From Jannaschia sp. GRR-S6-38 (lineage in GTDB: Bacteria > Pseudomonadota > Alphaproteobacteria > Rhodobacterales > Rhodobacteraceae): 64,000 nucleotides of DNA. Under the pieces are notes generated by a model. The model searched no databases. It saw only the letters and a list, made by a program, of their open reading frames with translations, and was not told the DNA's origin. Below, in pieces: positions 25,781-35,466 of the stretch (the stretch's first letter is position 1; each line of letters starts with the position of its first letter). The translations under genes and the position numbers were made by a program. The stretch is taken from the NCBI RefSeq assembly GCF_029853695.1, contig NZ_CP122537.1, forward strand, positions 2,253,501 through 2,317,500, in the 5' to 3' direction.

Positions 25781-26862
25781 GCCTTCGCCCCCCGCTTGCC
25801 CGAGCCCAGCATCGGCCGGGCGGCATCGTCCAGCGGCCAGCGCGGCCGGGCCGCCAGGGTCAGGTCGTCGCGACGGCCGGCCAGGAGCGCCTCGGCCCCC
25901 GCCCAGGCGATCATCGCCGCGTTGTCGGTGCAAAGCGCGAGCGGCGGGGCAAGGAAGGGAAGGGCCGCCTCCCCGGCGACGGCCCGCAACGCTTCGCGCA
26001 GGGACCGGTTCGCCGCGACGCCGCCCGCGACGGCGAAGGCGGTGACGTCGCCCGCCGCCGCCAAGGCGCGCCGTGATTTTTCGGCCAGCACGTCGCGCAC
26101 CGCCGCCTGGAATGACGCGCAGAGATCGGCGCGCATCTGCCGGGGCAGCCCGCCATGTTCGCCCACGGCGGCGTCGCGCGCGCGCAGAACGGCCGTTTTC
26201 AGCCCCGAGAAGCTCAGATCGCAACCCGCGCGGTCCAGAAGCGGGCGCGGCAGGCGGACGGCCTGCGGATCGCCCGACGCCGCCTCCGCCTCGACCGCGG
26301 GCCCGCCCGGCTGAGGCAGGCCCAGCAGACGCGCGACCTTGTCGAAGGCCTCGCCCGGCGCGTCGTCGATCGTCCCGCCGAGCCGCCCGAAGGCGTCAGG
26401 GCCGTCGACGCGCAGGAATTGGCAATGCCCCCCCGAGACCAGCAGCATCAGATAGGGAAAATCCGCGCCGTCGGTCAGCCGCGGGGTGAGCGCATGGCCG
26501 GCGAGATGGTTCACGCCGATCAGCGGCAGGCCGGTCGCCGCCGCCAGGCCCTTGGCGCACATGACGCCGGCCAGCACGCCCCCGATCAGCCCGGGCCCCG
26601 CCGTCACCGCGATCGCGTCACAGTCGCCCAGGCCGAGGCCCGCCTCCGCCAGCGCGCGTTCGACGGCGAGGTCGATCTTCTCGGCATGGGCGCGGGCGGC
26701 GATCTCGGGGACGATGCCGCCGAATTCGGCATGCAGCGCGTCCTGGCGCAGCACGACATTGGACAGGATCGTCCCCGTCCCGTCCGCAGCGCGGCGGATG
26801 ACCGCGGCGGCGGTGTCGTCGCAGGAGCTCTCGAGCCCCAGGATCGTCGTCTCTTGTGCCAT
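25777..26862 (-). CDS. tsaD: tRNA N6-adenosine threonylcarbamoyltransferase TsaD
   Basis: Transfers the threonylcarbamoyl group to A37 of ANN-decoding tRNAs with TsaB and TsaE. The 361-residue ASKHA protein shows the family start [14 protein letters not shown], the iron-binding HxxxH in NHLAGHAL, the [11 protein letters not shown] motif and [10 protein letters not shown]. The start ATG at 26862 leaves five residues before the first beta-strand, matching the family. hemD is divergent 55 bp away, a typical alphaproteobacterial arrangement. Confidence 0.96.
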   Translation of the reverse strand: MAQETTILGLESSCDDTAAAVIRRAADGTGTILSNVVLRQDALHAEFGGIVPEIAARAHAEKIDLAVERALAEAGLGLGDCDAIAVTAGPGLIGGVLAGVMCAKGLAAATGLPLIGVNHLAGHALTPRLTDGADFPYLMLLVSGGHCQFLRVDGPDAFGRLGGTIDDAPGEAFDKVARLLGLPQPGGPAVEAEAASGDPQAVRLPRPLLDRAGCDLSFSGLKTAVLRARDAAVGEHGGLPRQMRADLCASFQAAVRDVLAEKSRRALAAAGDVTAFAVAGGVAANRSLREALRAVAGEAALPFLAPPLALCTDNAAMIAWAGAEALLAGRRDDLTLAARPRWPLDDAARPMLGSGKRGAKA

Positions 26863-26917
26863 CGTCGCCGCCCGTCCAACCTGCGCCCTCACCTAAGCCC
26901 CGCGGCCCGAGGGAACA

Positions 26918-27592
26918 ATGCGCCTGCCGATCCTGCTGACCCGCCCCGACGCGGCCTCGCGCGAGGTCGCCGCGCATCTGGCGGGCGAGCGGATCGTGAT
27001 CTCGCCGCTGATCGAGGTGGCGCCGTTCGGGGCGCTGCCGGCCGATCTGCCGGATCTTCTGCTGAGCTCACGCAACGCGGTGGCGGCCTATGTCGCGCTG
27101 GGCGGCGGGCCCGGGCGCGCCGCCTGGGTGGTCGGCCCCGGGACGGCAGAGGCGGCGCGCGCGGCCGGGCTCTCGGTGCGCGCCACGGCGCCCGACGCCG
27201 CGACGCTGGCGCGCGAGGTGCCCGTGGGAACCGGGCCGCTCCTCCATCTGCGGGGCGAGGTGCAGCGCGGCGATCTCGCGGGCGACCTCCGGGCGCGGGG
27301 CATCCCGGCCAGCGACGCCGTGATCTACCGGCAGACGCCGCTGGCGCTGAGCGCGGAGGCGCTGGCGCTCCTGCGGGCGGGGCCCGTGCTGGTGCCGCTC
27401 TACTCGCCGCGCAGCGCCGCGCTTTTCGGCGACGCTGTCCCCCCCGAGGCGCGGGGCAATCTGCGGCTGGTCTGTCTCAGCCGGGCGGTGGCCGCGGCCG
27501 CGCCGGTCCCGCCCGACGCGGTGGCGTGCGCGCCGGACGGCCCGGCGATGCTGGCGGCGATCCGGGAGGTGCTCGACCGAAACGGCGGTTGA
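26918..27592 (+). CDS. hemD: Uroporphyrinogen-III synthase
   Basis: Cyclises hydroxymethylbilane to uroporphyrinogen III in heme and bacteriochlorophyll synthesis. The 224-residue protein is divergent in sequence, as HemD always is, but shows LPILLTRPDAASREVA at the start, LLSSRNAV in the first domain and LLHLRGEVQRGDL at the hinge. It is divergent from tsaD and is followed by the Mic60 and HemY-like genes, the standard alphaproteobacterial order. The 90-bp gap to the next gene contains no other frame. Confidence 0.88.
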   Translation: MRLPILLTRPDAASREVAAHLAGERIVISPLIEVAPFGALPADLPDLLLSSRNAVAAYVALGGGPGRAAWVVGPGTAEAARAAGLSVRATAPDAATLAREVPVGTGPLLHLRGEVQRGDLAGDLRARGIPASDAVIYRQTPLALSAEALALLRAGPVLVPLYSPRSAALFGDAVPPEARGNLRLVCLSRAVAAAAPVPPDAVACAPDGPAMLAAIREVLDRNGG

Positions 27593-27682
27593 GGGGGCCG
27601 GGGTGACGGTCTAGGTGTATCCCGATGGACACGCGGGACCCCGGACGGGCCGCGCGATCGCACCAAGCCGGAGGATCCCCTG

Positions 27683-29191
27683 GTGGCGCGCAAGACGACG
27701 AAGAGCACGGGCCGCGGGGACGCGGAGAAGACCGGCGCCGAAGGGCATGCGGTCGAGGATGCCGAGATCGTCTCCGACGCTGCGGGCGGCGAGACCGCGA
27801 CCGATGCCGCCGGATCGAAGGCCGAGGATGCCGCAGGACCCGAGGCCGGAAAGGGCAAGGCGCCCGATCCCGCCGCGACGGAGGCCGAGGCGGGGGCCGG
27901 CGACGGATCCCCGGTCGAGGCCGAGATTCTGTCCGGCGAGATTTCCGCGCCCGGCGAAACCGCCCCTGACGAGGGCGCGCCGGTGACGGCGGACCCGATG
28001 TTGATGGGATCGGACGCCACCGAGACGCCGACCGGGAGCGACACCTCCGAGAGCGCGCCCGCCACGGAAGGCGCGGACGACACGCCGCCCCCGGAGGCGG
28101 ACGCGTCCGAGGTGCAGCCGGAAACGGCTTCCAGCGCGCCGCAAAGCACCGCCGTCGCGGCGCCGCCGCCGCAGGTGGCCGCGTCACGCGGGCCCGGCTT
28201 CGTGCCGCTACTCCTCGGCGGGCTTCTGGCCGGCGCGATCGGCTACGCCATCCCGACCTTCGTGATGCCGCCCGACGCCCCGGCCGAGGCCGTCGATCCC
28301 GCCCGGATCGACGCGCTAGAGACCGAACTGGCCGCCCTGCGCCAGGCGCAGGCGACCCCGGGCGCGGCGGCGGATCTTGCGCCGCTGAGCGAGGCGCAGG
28401 CGGCGCTGGCCGACCGGGTGGACGTCCTGGAGGACCGCGTTGCCGCCCTGTCGGACGCGCCCGCGCCCGGGCCCGCCGCGGGCGCCTCGACGGCCGCCGT
28501 GGGCGAAGACGCCGCCTCGGCGGACGTTACGGCGCTGCGATCCGATCTGGACGCCCTCTCGGCCGGGCTGGACACGCTCCGCGACGAGGTTACCGCGCTG
28601 GACGGAACCGTCGGCGGCTTCGAGGGCACGCTGACGGGGCTGCAGACGGATCTGAATGCCCGCATCGACGCTCTGTCCGAAGAGATCGCGCAGGTCGAAA
28701 GCGAGGCGCTGGCCGCCGAGGACGAGGCCGAGGCGCTGGCCCGCGAGGCGGCGATCAACCAGGTCCGCATCGCGCTCGATTCTGGTGCGGCCTATGCCGA
28801 GCCGCTGGCGCTGCTGGCCGACGTGCCCGCCGCGCTGGCCGACCCGGCCGCCGAGGGCGTGGCCACGCAGGGCGACCTGGTCGCAGCCTTTCCGCCGCTC
28901 GCCCGCGAGGCGCTGCGCGCCGCGCGGGCCGGGCAGGCGACGGAGGGGCTGTCGGGCGCGCTGGGCTCGCTCTTCAACGCGCGCTCGCTCGAGCCGCGCG
29001 AGGGCGACGATCCCGACGCCGTGCTCAGCCGGGCGGAAGCCGCGGTGCGGGCGGGCGAGCTCGACGCGGCCCTCTCCGAGATCGCGGCGCTGCCCGACGG
29101 GGCGCAAGCGGTGCTGGCCGACTGGGTCGCACGGGTCGAGACGCGACGCGACGCCAAGGCGGCGCTGCAAGATTACCTCCAGGACGGGTGA
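27683..29191 (+). CDS. Mic60/mitofilin-like inner membrane protein
   Basis: A 502-residue protein with a long acidic low-complexity N-terminus (about residues 10-165), one transmembrane helix (about 172-195), a coiled-coil region (about 205-345) and a C-terminal helical mitofilin signature (about 390-502) including SLFNARSLEPREG. Mitochondrial Mic60 shapes cristae junctions, and alphaproteobacterial relatives bind the outer-membrane BamA and tubulate membranes. The start is GTG at 27683 with GGAGGA 8 bp before it. Position between hemD and the HemY-like gene is the family's usual place. Confidence 0.85.
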   Translation: MARKTTKSTGRGDAEKTGAEGHAVEDAEIVSDAAGGETATDAAGSKAEDAAGPEAGKGKAPDPAATEAEAGAGDGSPVEAEILSGEISAPGETAPDEGAPVTADPMLMGSDATETPTGSDTSESAPATEGADDTPPPEADASEVQPETASSAPQSTAVAAPPPQVAASRGPGFVPLLLGGLLAGAIGYAIPTFVMPPDAPAEAVDPARIDALETELAALRQAQATPGAAADLAPLSEAQAALADRVDVLEDRVAALSDAPAPGPAAGASTAAVGEDAASADVTALRSDLDALSAGLDTLRDEVTALDGTVGGFEGTLTGLQTDLNARIDALSEEIAQVESEALAAEDEAEALAREAAINQVRIALDSGAAYAEPLALLADVPAALADPAAEGVATQGDLVAAFPPLAREALRAARAGQATEGLSGALGSLFNARSLEPREGDDPDAVLSRAEAAVRAGELDAALSEIAALPDGAQAVLADWVARVETRRDAKAALQDYLQDG

Positions 29192-29202
29192 GGATACGAT
29201 AG

Positions 29203-30813
29203 ATGCTCTGGTCGCTGTTCAAGATCCTCCTCTTCGTCGGTCTCGTGATCGCGCTGGCCTTCGGCGCGCAATGGCTGCTGTCGCTCTCGGGCGAGGTGCT
29301 GGTCACCTTCGCGGGCGCGGAATACGTGCTGCCGCCGCTGGTCGTCGTGCTGGGCCTTCTGGTCCTGATGCTGGTCCTTTGGGTCGTCTTCAAGCTGGCC
29401 GGGCTGCTGATCGCCACGCTGCGCTTCATCAATGGCGACGACACCGCGATCGGGCGTTATTTCGACCGCAACCGCGAGCGGAAGGGCTACGAGGCGCTGT
29501 CGGACTCGCTCATCGCGCTGGCCGCGGGCGAGTCGCGCGAGGCGGCGACCAAGGCGCAGAAGGCGGAGAAGTACCTCAACCGGCCCGAAGTGACGACGCT
29601 GGTCGTCGCCCAGGCCGCCGAGGCGGCGGGCGAGAAGGACCGCGCCCGCACCGCCTGGAAGGAACTGGTCAAGCACGACAAGACGCGCTTCGTCGGCGTG
29701 CGCGGCCTGATGCGCCAGAAGCTCGAGGAGGGCGACACCGCCACCGCCATGAAGCTGGCCGAGAAGGCCTTCGCGCTGAAGCCGCGCCATGTCGAGACGC
29801 AGGACACGCTGCTGCGCCTGCAGGCCCGCGACGAGAACTGGGACGGCGCGCGCAAGGTCCTGACGGCCAAGCTGAAATCGGGTGCGCTGCCCAAGGATGT
29901 CTACAAGCGCCGCGAGGCGGTGCTGAGCCTCGCCGATGCGCGCGACCAGCTGGCGCAGGGCAATGGCGACAAGGCCCGCGCCGAGGCGCTGGAGGCCAAT
30001 CGTCTCTCGCCGGAACTCGTGCCCGCTGCCGTCCTGGCCGCGCGGATGCATGTCGAGGCGGGCGAGAAGCGCCGCGCCGCCAAGGTCTTGAAGGCCGCGT
30101 GGCAGACCACGCATCACCCCGACCTCGCCGCCGCCTTCGCCGAGATCGAACCGGACGAGACCCCCGCCGCGCGGATCAAGCGGTTCCAGCCGTTCCTGAA
30201 GCTCGACCCGGCCGCGCCCGGGACGAAGATGCTGGAGGCCGAGCTGCATCTCGCGGCCGAGGATTTCCCCGCCGCGCGGCGCGCGCTCGGCACGCTCTAC
30301 GAGACCCATCCCTCCGCCCGGTCGCTGTCGCTGATGGCCGCGATCGAGCGCGGCGAGGGCGCCTCGGAGGCGGTGGTGCGCGGCTGGCTGGCCAAGGCGC
30401 TGGGCGCCTCGCGCGGGCCGCAATGGGTCTGCGACAATTGCGGAACCGTGCATGGCCAGTGGATCCCGGTCTGCACGCATTGCGAGGCGTTCGACAGCCT
30501 CGGCTGGACCGAGCCGCGCAAGGGCATGTCGGCCACGGCCGCGCTCTCCACCGACATGCTGCCGCTTCTGATCGGCGGGCCCGAGGAGAAGATGCGCCCG
30601 GTCGACCCCGACCCCGACGCCGCCACCGCGCCGCGGTCCGAGCCCGAGATCGACGGGCCCGAGACGGCCGAGACGCCCGCGCGCGGTCCGGTCAACCCGG
30701 ATGTCGTGGGCACGACACGCGACGCCGAGGAGCCCGTGACCCTGCCCGCCGGCAAGAGCCCGCCGGCGCCGCAGGACGAGGTTCCGACCACCGGTGGTAC
30801 GTCGCGGATGTGA
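29203..30813 (+). CDS. HemY-like membrane protein with TPR repeats and C-terminal zinc ribbon
   Basis: A 536-residue protein. Two N-terminal helices (residues 5-27 and 41-70) form the HemY_N domain, followed by helical TPR-like repeats (about 90-390). A C-terminal treble-clef-like ribbon (CDNCGTVHGQWIPVCTHC, about 408-425) and an acidic/proline-rich tail complete it. HemY_N proteins are conserved beside heme genes but their function in heme metabolism is unclear. It starts 11 bp after Mic60, so the two are co-transcribed. The Cys4 ribbon resembles the C-terminus of LapB/YciM, a heme- or metal-binding TPR protein, but that link is only an inference. Confidence 0.85.
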   Translation: MLWSLFKILLFVGLVIALAFGAQWLLSLSGEVLVTFAGAEYVLPPLVVVLGLLVLMLVLWVVFKLAGLLIATLRFINGDDTAIGRYFDRNRERKGYEALSDSLIALAAGESREAATKAQKAEKYLNRPEVTTLVVAQAAEAAGEKDRARTAWKELVKHDKTRFVGVRGLMRQKLEEGDTATAMKLAEKAFALKPRHVETQDTLLRLQARDENWDGARKVLTAKLKSGALPKDVYKRREAVLSLADARDQLAQGNGDKARAEALEANRLSPELVPAAVLAARMHVEAGEKRRAAKVLKAAWQTTHHPDLAAAFAEIEPDETPAARIKRFQPFLKLDPAAPGTKMLEAELHLAAEDFPAARRALGTLYETHPSARSLSLMAAIERGEGASEAVVRGWLAKALGASRGPQWVCDNCGTVHGQWIPVCTHCEAFDSLGWTEPRKGMSATAALSTDMLPLLIGGPEEKMRPVDPDPDAATAPRSEPEIDGPETAETPARGPVNPDVVGTTRDAEEPVTLPAGKSPPAPQDEVPTTGGTSRM

Positions 30814-30867
30814 GGCGATTTCGGGGCTGGAAACGGCCCCGGGCGCCTGCTAGGACGCCGCCACGGT

Positions 30868-30943
30868 GCCGCTGTAGCTCAGCTGGTAGAGCACGTCATT
30901 CGTAATGATGGGGTCGGGGGTTCGAGTCCCTTCAGCGGCACCA
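30868..30943 (+). tRNA. tRNA-Thr (CGT)
   Basis: A 76-nt cloverleaf. The acceptor stem GCCGCTG pairs with CAGCGGC, followed by A and an encoded CCA. The D-stem is GCTC/GAGC. The anticodon stem CGTCA/TGATG (one G-U pair) encloses TTCGTAA, giving anticodon CGT. The T-arm is GGGGG-TTCGAGT-CCCTT, with a G-T-rich stem. A GGCCCG/CGGGCC inverted repeat follows at 30957-30974 without a T tract. Confidence 0.95.
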
Positions 30944-30989
30944 GACACCGCCCGAGGCCCGAAGGTCCGGGCCGTGATCGTCCCCCGGA

Positions 30990-31769
30990 TCAGTAGTTCT
31001 GGACGACGCTCTCGTCGAAATGCCCGATATCCGGCGAGGCGGAGCGCAGGCGCACATAGCCCAGGACCCGGTTGTTGCGCTTGGGATCGATCACCAACAT
31101 CTCGCCCTCGTACACCGAGAATTCGGTGAGTTCCTGGATGTTGGTGAAATGCGAGATCACCAGCATCGGTCCTTGTCCGTCGCCGCCATCCCAGTTCGAG
31201 ATGATTTCGCGCAGGCCCGTGACGTTGGGAGCCCCCTGCAGGGACAGAAGCAGGTTCAGGTCGGGGATGGTCTCGATGGAGACGTCGTCCAGCGCCGCGT
31301 CATCGACCATCGCCATCCCGTCGCGCATCGCATCCAGCGTCTGCTGGTTGCGGCACCATTCGCTGACCAGGATCCGGCCGGGCTTGAGCTCGTTGGCCAC
31401 CATCAGGGCGCCCAGCTCGTACATCTGACGCTTGCCCACATCGGTCATCACGCGCTGGTTGGCGCAATCGCCGGGGGCGACATTCGTGGCGTCGCGCTTC
31501 GACCAATCGGTCGGTCCGTGGCGCATCAGGAAGACGATATCGTCGCGGAACAGATCGTCGAGCATCTGCCACGGCTCGAAGCGCAGCACCTCGGTCACTT
31601 CCTTTCCGGCGGCGGCGCCGGGCATGACCATCATCATCTCGCCGGTATTCGAGCTGATCTGCTGGATCACGCCGGCGATATCCACGTCGACCTGCGAGTC
31701 GGTGGATTGCGCCACGGCCGGGAGGGCGGGAAAGGCCAGTGCGACGGCAAGGAGGGCGGAACGGATCAT
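30990..31769 (-). CDS. Exported histidine phosphatase family protein
   Basis: A 259-residue protein with an N-terminal signal peptide (SALLAVALAFPALPAVAQ), so periplasmic or surface. The LMRHGPTDW motif contains the catalytic phosphoHis (RHG) of the branch-1 histidine phosphatase superfamily, and MLVISHFTN supplies the second conserved His. The mature protein has a 50-residue extension before the catalytic domain. The substrate is unknown. The ATG at 31769 is preceded by GAGAG. It lies 71 bp downstream of pqiC on the same strand and may be read with it. Confidence 0.78.
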   Translation of the reverse strand: MIRSALLAVALAFPALPAVAQSTDSQVDVDIAGVIQQISSNTGEMMMVMPGAAAGKEVTEVLRFEPWQMLDDLFRDDIVFLMRHGPTDWSKRDATNVAPGDCANQRVMTDVGKRQMYELGALMVANELKPGRILVSEWCRNQQTLDAMRDGMAMVDDAALDDVSIETIPDLNLLLSLQGAPNVTGLREIISNWDGGDGQGPMLVISHFTNIQELTEFSVYEGEMLVIDPKRNNRVLGYVRLRSASPDIGHFDESVVQNY

Positions 31770-31839
31770 CTCGGAACTCTCAAATCGCTTCGAATCATGA
31801 CTTAGCGGGTCCGTGCCCAAAGTCCCGTTCACGATCCGC

Positions 31840-32385
31840 TTATAATTTTCGCGCGATTTCCTCGGCCAGAAGCAGCCAGGCCGCCTCGTGGGCCGCGATG
31901 ATCGCCTGGTAGCCTTCGCCCGGCACCGGAACCACCACCGAGAAGGGTTCGATGCTGCCCGGCCCGTCCTCCCGGCCCAGCGCATAGGTCCCGGAGAAGC
32001 GCAGATTGCCGCCCACCTGCACGATCATGTCCTCGACGAAGATCGACAGCTCGATATCGGGAAATCCGCGCAGCGGCCAGGGCTCGACTGCGACCTGCGC
32101 GTCGGTGATCTGGTTGAGGTGGCGCGCCAGACTGCCCGCAAGCGCGCGATCGGGCAGATCGGCCCAGAGTCGGTCGGTATCCGTGGTCAGCGAGCCGTCG
32201 GCCTGCTGGATCGGGATCTCCTGGTTGATCGCGTATTCGGGGATCGAGACCTCGGCCACCACGACGCTGTCGGCGCGCGCGTTTACCCGCAACGCCGAGG
32301 TGGCGGGCGGCGGCGCGAAGTAGGCGGTCTGTCCGCACGCGGCCAGCAGCAGGGTCAGGGCGAGGGGCAGGCGCATGGGGGTCAC
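31840..32385 (-). CDS. pqiC: PqiC-like ABC-type transport auxiliary lipoprotein
   Basis: An outer-membrane lipoprotein of the PqiC/ABC_trans_aux family, about 180 residues. The signal peptide ends in LLLAACG, a lipobox with the lipidated Cys at about residue 17. PqiC forms a ring under the outer membrane that docks the PqiB tube. The start is either GTG at 32385, which overlaps the pqiB stop (GTGA), or ATG at 32376. The second gives a more typical short lipoprotein signal. It is the last gene of the tam-pqi run. Confidence 0.85.
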   Translation of the reverse strand: MTPMRLPLALTLLLAACGQTAYFAPPPATSALRVNARADSVVVAEVSIPEYAINQEIPIQQADGSLTTDTDRLWADLPDRALAGSLARHLNQITDAQVAVEPWPLRGFPDIELSIFVEDMIVQVGGNLRFSGTYALGREDGPGSIEPFSVVVPVPGEGYQAIIAAHEAAWLLLAEEIARKL

Positions 32386-34826
32386 CGTCCGAGAAGCAGG
32401 GAATTGGGATTGCGTTCGATCGTCCGCGACAGCGAGCTGACATCCTCGGCGGCGCGGGTCGCGGCGCGCAGCGCGGCGAAGAGCTCCGTGTTAATGCGGC
32501 TGTCGGAGCCGTAGGTCCGCAGCACGTCGCTGGCATTGCCGGTCAGGCGGCGCAGCTCGGCCACCAGCGCGGGCAGGTCCTGCGACGTCTCGCGAATGCT
32601 GTCGGCGGCGCCTGCGGCGGAGCGCAGCGTGGTGTTGAGATTGTCGAGCGTCCCGCCCGTGCGGATCGTCTCGATGGTTCGGCGCAACTCCTCCAGCGTG
32701 TCGACCAGCACGACCGGCACGTCGTCGGCCTCGTCGGAGGACAGGAAGGCGTCGGCGGTCTGCATCAGGTCCGTCGTGGCGTTCACCAGCTCGTCCAGCG
32801 CCAGGGCGTTGGCCTTCTCGGAGAGCTCGGTCAGGCTCGTGCCCAGCGTCTCGGCCTGCGCCAGCACGCGCTCGGCGCTCTGCGACAGCTCGGGCAGGTT
32901 GGCGGTGCCGTCGGCGAGGCTTGTCGCGGCGGCGGCGGCGGCGTCCAGCGCCTCGGTCAGACGCCGGCCCGCCTCCTCGGCGGCCAACTGGGTGGTGATC
33001 GCCCGGATGTCGGTCGATACCGCGGCCAGATCGGTCAGGAGCGCGTCGAGCTCGGGCGCGGCCAGCAAGTCGCGGCCTTCCTGCAACGTCTCGCGCGCGA
33101 GGCCCGGCAGCGCCTGCGTATCTTCGGACGCGGTCAGCGCGGCGACGTTCTCGGCCACGCTCTGCGCGGTCCCCGCGAGGCGGTCCAGATCGGCCGTGCC
33201 GCGCGCGATATTGGCCGCGGCCTCCGAGGCGGCGCCCAGCGTCTCGGTGATCTGGTCGAGCGTCCCGCCATCGACCGAAACCCGGTCCACGACGTCGCGC
33301 AGATCGTCCGCCACGCTCTCGATATCGGCCAGCACCGAGGCGACCTGCGGCGAGCTGATCAGGTTGCGCCCGTCGCGCACCAGCCCCTGCCCATCCTCGA
33401 CCAGCGCCAGCACCTCGCCCGGCAGGGCCCGTGTCTCCTCGGAGCCGGCGATGCGATTGAGATTCTCCAGAAGGTCCGTTGCCGAGACCAGAAGCTCCTC
33501 GATGGGAAGGTCGTTGATGCGGCCCAGCACGCTCTCGGCGGTGGCGGTCAGGCTGCCGGTCTCGGCCTCGACCGTCGGGATCAGAGGGTTGTCGGTGATG
33601 CCGATCTGCAGGCGGGCGGGCTCGGCCTCGGGCACGTTGACCAACTCGACCACGAGGTCTCCGCCGAAGATCGAGGTCGATGCGAGCTGCGCGCGCAGTC
33701 CGTCCCCGACGAGCTCGCCGATGAAGTCGAGCGCCTGGATATCGTTGAAATCATCCGCCAGACCCATGCGCCCCGGCTGCAACTGGAGCACGGCCAGAAG
33801 CTGCACCTGCTGGTCCGCGTCGTCGGACCGGATGAAGCCGCTGATCTGGCTGACCGCGCCCACGCGCAGGCCCCGGAAGCGCACGGGCGCGCCCTCCGTC
33901 AGGCCCGAGACGGCCGAGGGGAACAGCGCCGCGATGGCGACGGAGCGGGTGTCCGGATCCTCGTAGATCGAGGCGCGCGCGGCGTCCTCGTCGGCGAAGA
34001 TGTTGTAGATATGCCCGGTGCCGATGGGCCGGCCGCCCGAGATCAGCGTGTCGAAATTCAGGCCGCCCTCGATGATCGACGCGATCGAGCCGATCCGGAG
34101 CTCCACCCCGCCGGTCCCCAGCGTGGCCGAGACGCCCGAGGCGTCCCAGAACCGCGTCGAGGTGGACAATTGCCGGTCGTAGGGCGCGCGCACGAAGGCA
34201 TCGACACGCACCTCGCTGCCGTCAGGCGACAGGCGCGGGGCGGCGACCTCGCCCACCTCGATCCCGCGATAGAGGATCGGCGCGCCGGGCCCGAGGCGCG
34301 AGCTGTCCTTGGCGCGCAGCACGATGGCGGTGCCTTCCTCGCCCGGCGGCACGATGGGCGCGCGCTCGTCGCCCACGAAGGCGGTCCGGGCCTCGCCGAT
34401 CTGGCTGTCCCAGGTCCCCTCGATATAGGTGCCCGAGAGGATCGTGTTCAGCCCCTCGACGCCACGGCTGGTGACCTCGGGTTGGACGATCCAGAAGCTC
34501 GCGCTCTCGTCGAGGAAGGGGGCGATGTCCTTGTTGACGCGCACGTAGACATTGACGTTCGTCAGGTCCGCCGAGAAGCCCACATCCTCGACCAGGCCCA
34601 CCGTCACCTCGCGGTAGCGCAGCCCGGTCTGGCCCACCTCGACGCCCGAGGCGTCCGGGAAGGCGATGGCGATCAGCACGCCGCGGTTCGACCAGCTCTG
34701 ATAGGCGATGGCGAGCGCGATCAGCACCGCGACGATCGGCACCAGCCAGACGGCCGAGATCACGCGCCGCGACGACCGTCGCGGTTCGGATCGGGGTTCG
34801 TGCGGGCGGTCGGGGGCGTCACTCAT
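32382..34826 (-). CDS. pqiB: PqiB-like MCE protein
   Basis: An 814-residue MCE-domain protein with one N-terminal helix (VIGAVWLVP-like segment, about residues 23-43), three MCE domains (about 45-140, 160-225 and 290-390) and a very long helical C-terminal region (about 430-810). The family forms hexameric tubes that bridge inner and outer membrane for lipid transport. E. coli PqiB has 546 residues. The extra length is all in the C-terminal helical part, which could build a longer needle. The ATG at 34826 overlaps the pqiA2 stop by 8 bp. Confidence 0.9.
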   Translation of the reverse strand: MSDAPDRPHEPRSEPRRSSRRVISAVWLVPIVAVLIALAIAYQSWSNRGVLIAIAFPDASGVEVGQTGLRYREVTVGLVEDVGFSADLTNVNVYVRVNKDIAPFLDESASFWIVQPEVTSRGVEGLNTILSGTYIEGTWDSQIGEARTAFVGDERAPIVPPGEEGTAIVLRAKDSSRLGPGAPILYRGIEVGEVAAPRLSPDGSEVRVDAFVRAPYDRQLSTSTRFWDASGVSATLGTGGVELRIGSIASIIEGGLNFDTLISGGRPIGTGHIYNIFADEDAARASIYEDPDTRSVAIAALFPSAVSGLTEGAPVRFRGLRVGAVSQISGFIRSDDADQQVQLLAVLQLQPGRMGLADDFNDIQALDFIGELVGDGLRAQLASTSIFGGDLVVELVNVPEAEPARLQIGITDNPLIPTVEAETGSLTATAESVLGRINDLPIEELLVSATDLLENLNRIAGSEETRALPGEVLALVEDGQGLVRDGRNLISSPQVASVLADIESVADDLRDVVDRVSVDGGTLDQITETLGAASEAAANIARGTADLDRLAGTAQSVAENVAALTASEDTQALPGLARETLQEGRDLLAAPELDALLTDLAAVSTDIRAITTQLAAEEAGRRLTEALDAAAAAATSLADGTANLPELSQSAERVLAQAETLGTSLTELSEKANALALDELVNATTDLMQTADAFLSSDEADDVPVVLVDTLEELRRTIETIRTGGTLDNLNTTLRSAAGAADSIRETSQDLPALVAELRRLTGNASDVLRTYGSDSRINTELFAALRAATRAAEDVSSLSRTIERNPNSLLLGR

Positions 34827-35466
34827 CGGCAAGGGTCTCGATCTGGTCCCAGAGCGCCCGGCTGTCGAAGCTGAGCGCGGAAAGCATTGTGAAAACGACG
34901 GATAAGGCGAAGCAGACCGCGGCGATTCCCGGATTGATAGTCGCCAGCAGATCGAATTGCACCAGCGCGACGAGGATCGCGACGACGAAGACGTCGATCA
35001 TCGACCAGCGGCCGATCCATTCCACCACTTCGAAGAGATGCAGAAGCTGCTTCGGCGAATGCCCGTGCGGCTTGCGGACGATCCAGGCGAGATAGCCGAT
35101 GGCGATGAACTTGCCCACGGGGATCATCACCGAGGCGAAAAAAACGATCGCCGCCACGCCCCAGGCGCCGTATTGCGCCAGCTCGATCACGCCGCCCACG
35201 ATCGTCGCCTCCTGCGGACGGCCCAGCGTCGAGGTGATCAGCATCGGGTAGAGATTGGCCGGGATGTAGAAGAGCAGCCCGACCACGGCCCAGGCCCAGA
35301 CCCGCTGCAGGCTGGTCGGGTCCCGGCTGGTCAGGCCGCCGCCGCAGCGCGGGCAGGTCTCGGTCCCGATGGGCGAGACACGGGTGCAGTGGCGGCAGCC
35401 CACGAGCCCCGCGTCGCGCGCCGTCCAGGCTTTCAGCTTTTCCGTGCCCGATCCAGCGCCGACCAT
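34819..35466 (-). CDS. PqiA-like membrane protein, second half
   Basis: A 215-residue protein with a Cys4 zinc-ribbon-like motif (Cys24, Cys27, Cys38, Cys41) and four predicted transmembrane helices, matching one of the two repeats of E. coli PqiA (about 417 residues). It pairs with the upstream half as a split PqiA, the inner-membrane partner of the PqiB tube. The ATG at 35466 overlaps the upstream gene by 34 bp. A frameshift is unlikely because both halves have complete, conserved termini. Confidence 0.85.
   Translation of the reverse strand: MVGAGSGTEKLKAWTARDAGLVGCRHCTRVSPIGTETCPRCGGGLTSRDPTSLQRVWAWAVVGLLFYIPANLYPMLITSTLGRPQEATIVGGVIELAQYGAWGVAAIVFFASVMIPVGKFIAIGYLAWIVRKPHGHSPKQLLHLFEVVEWIGRWSMIDVFVVAILVALVQFDLLATINPGIAAVCFALSVVFTMLSALSFDSRALWDQIETLADE

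Noticed and set aside
30957..30974. GGCCCG/CGGGCC inverted repeat after tRNA-Thr as a terminator
   Set aside because: No T tract on either strand. It may be only GC-rich spacer.
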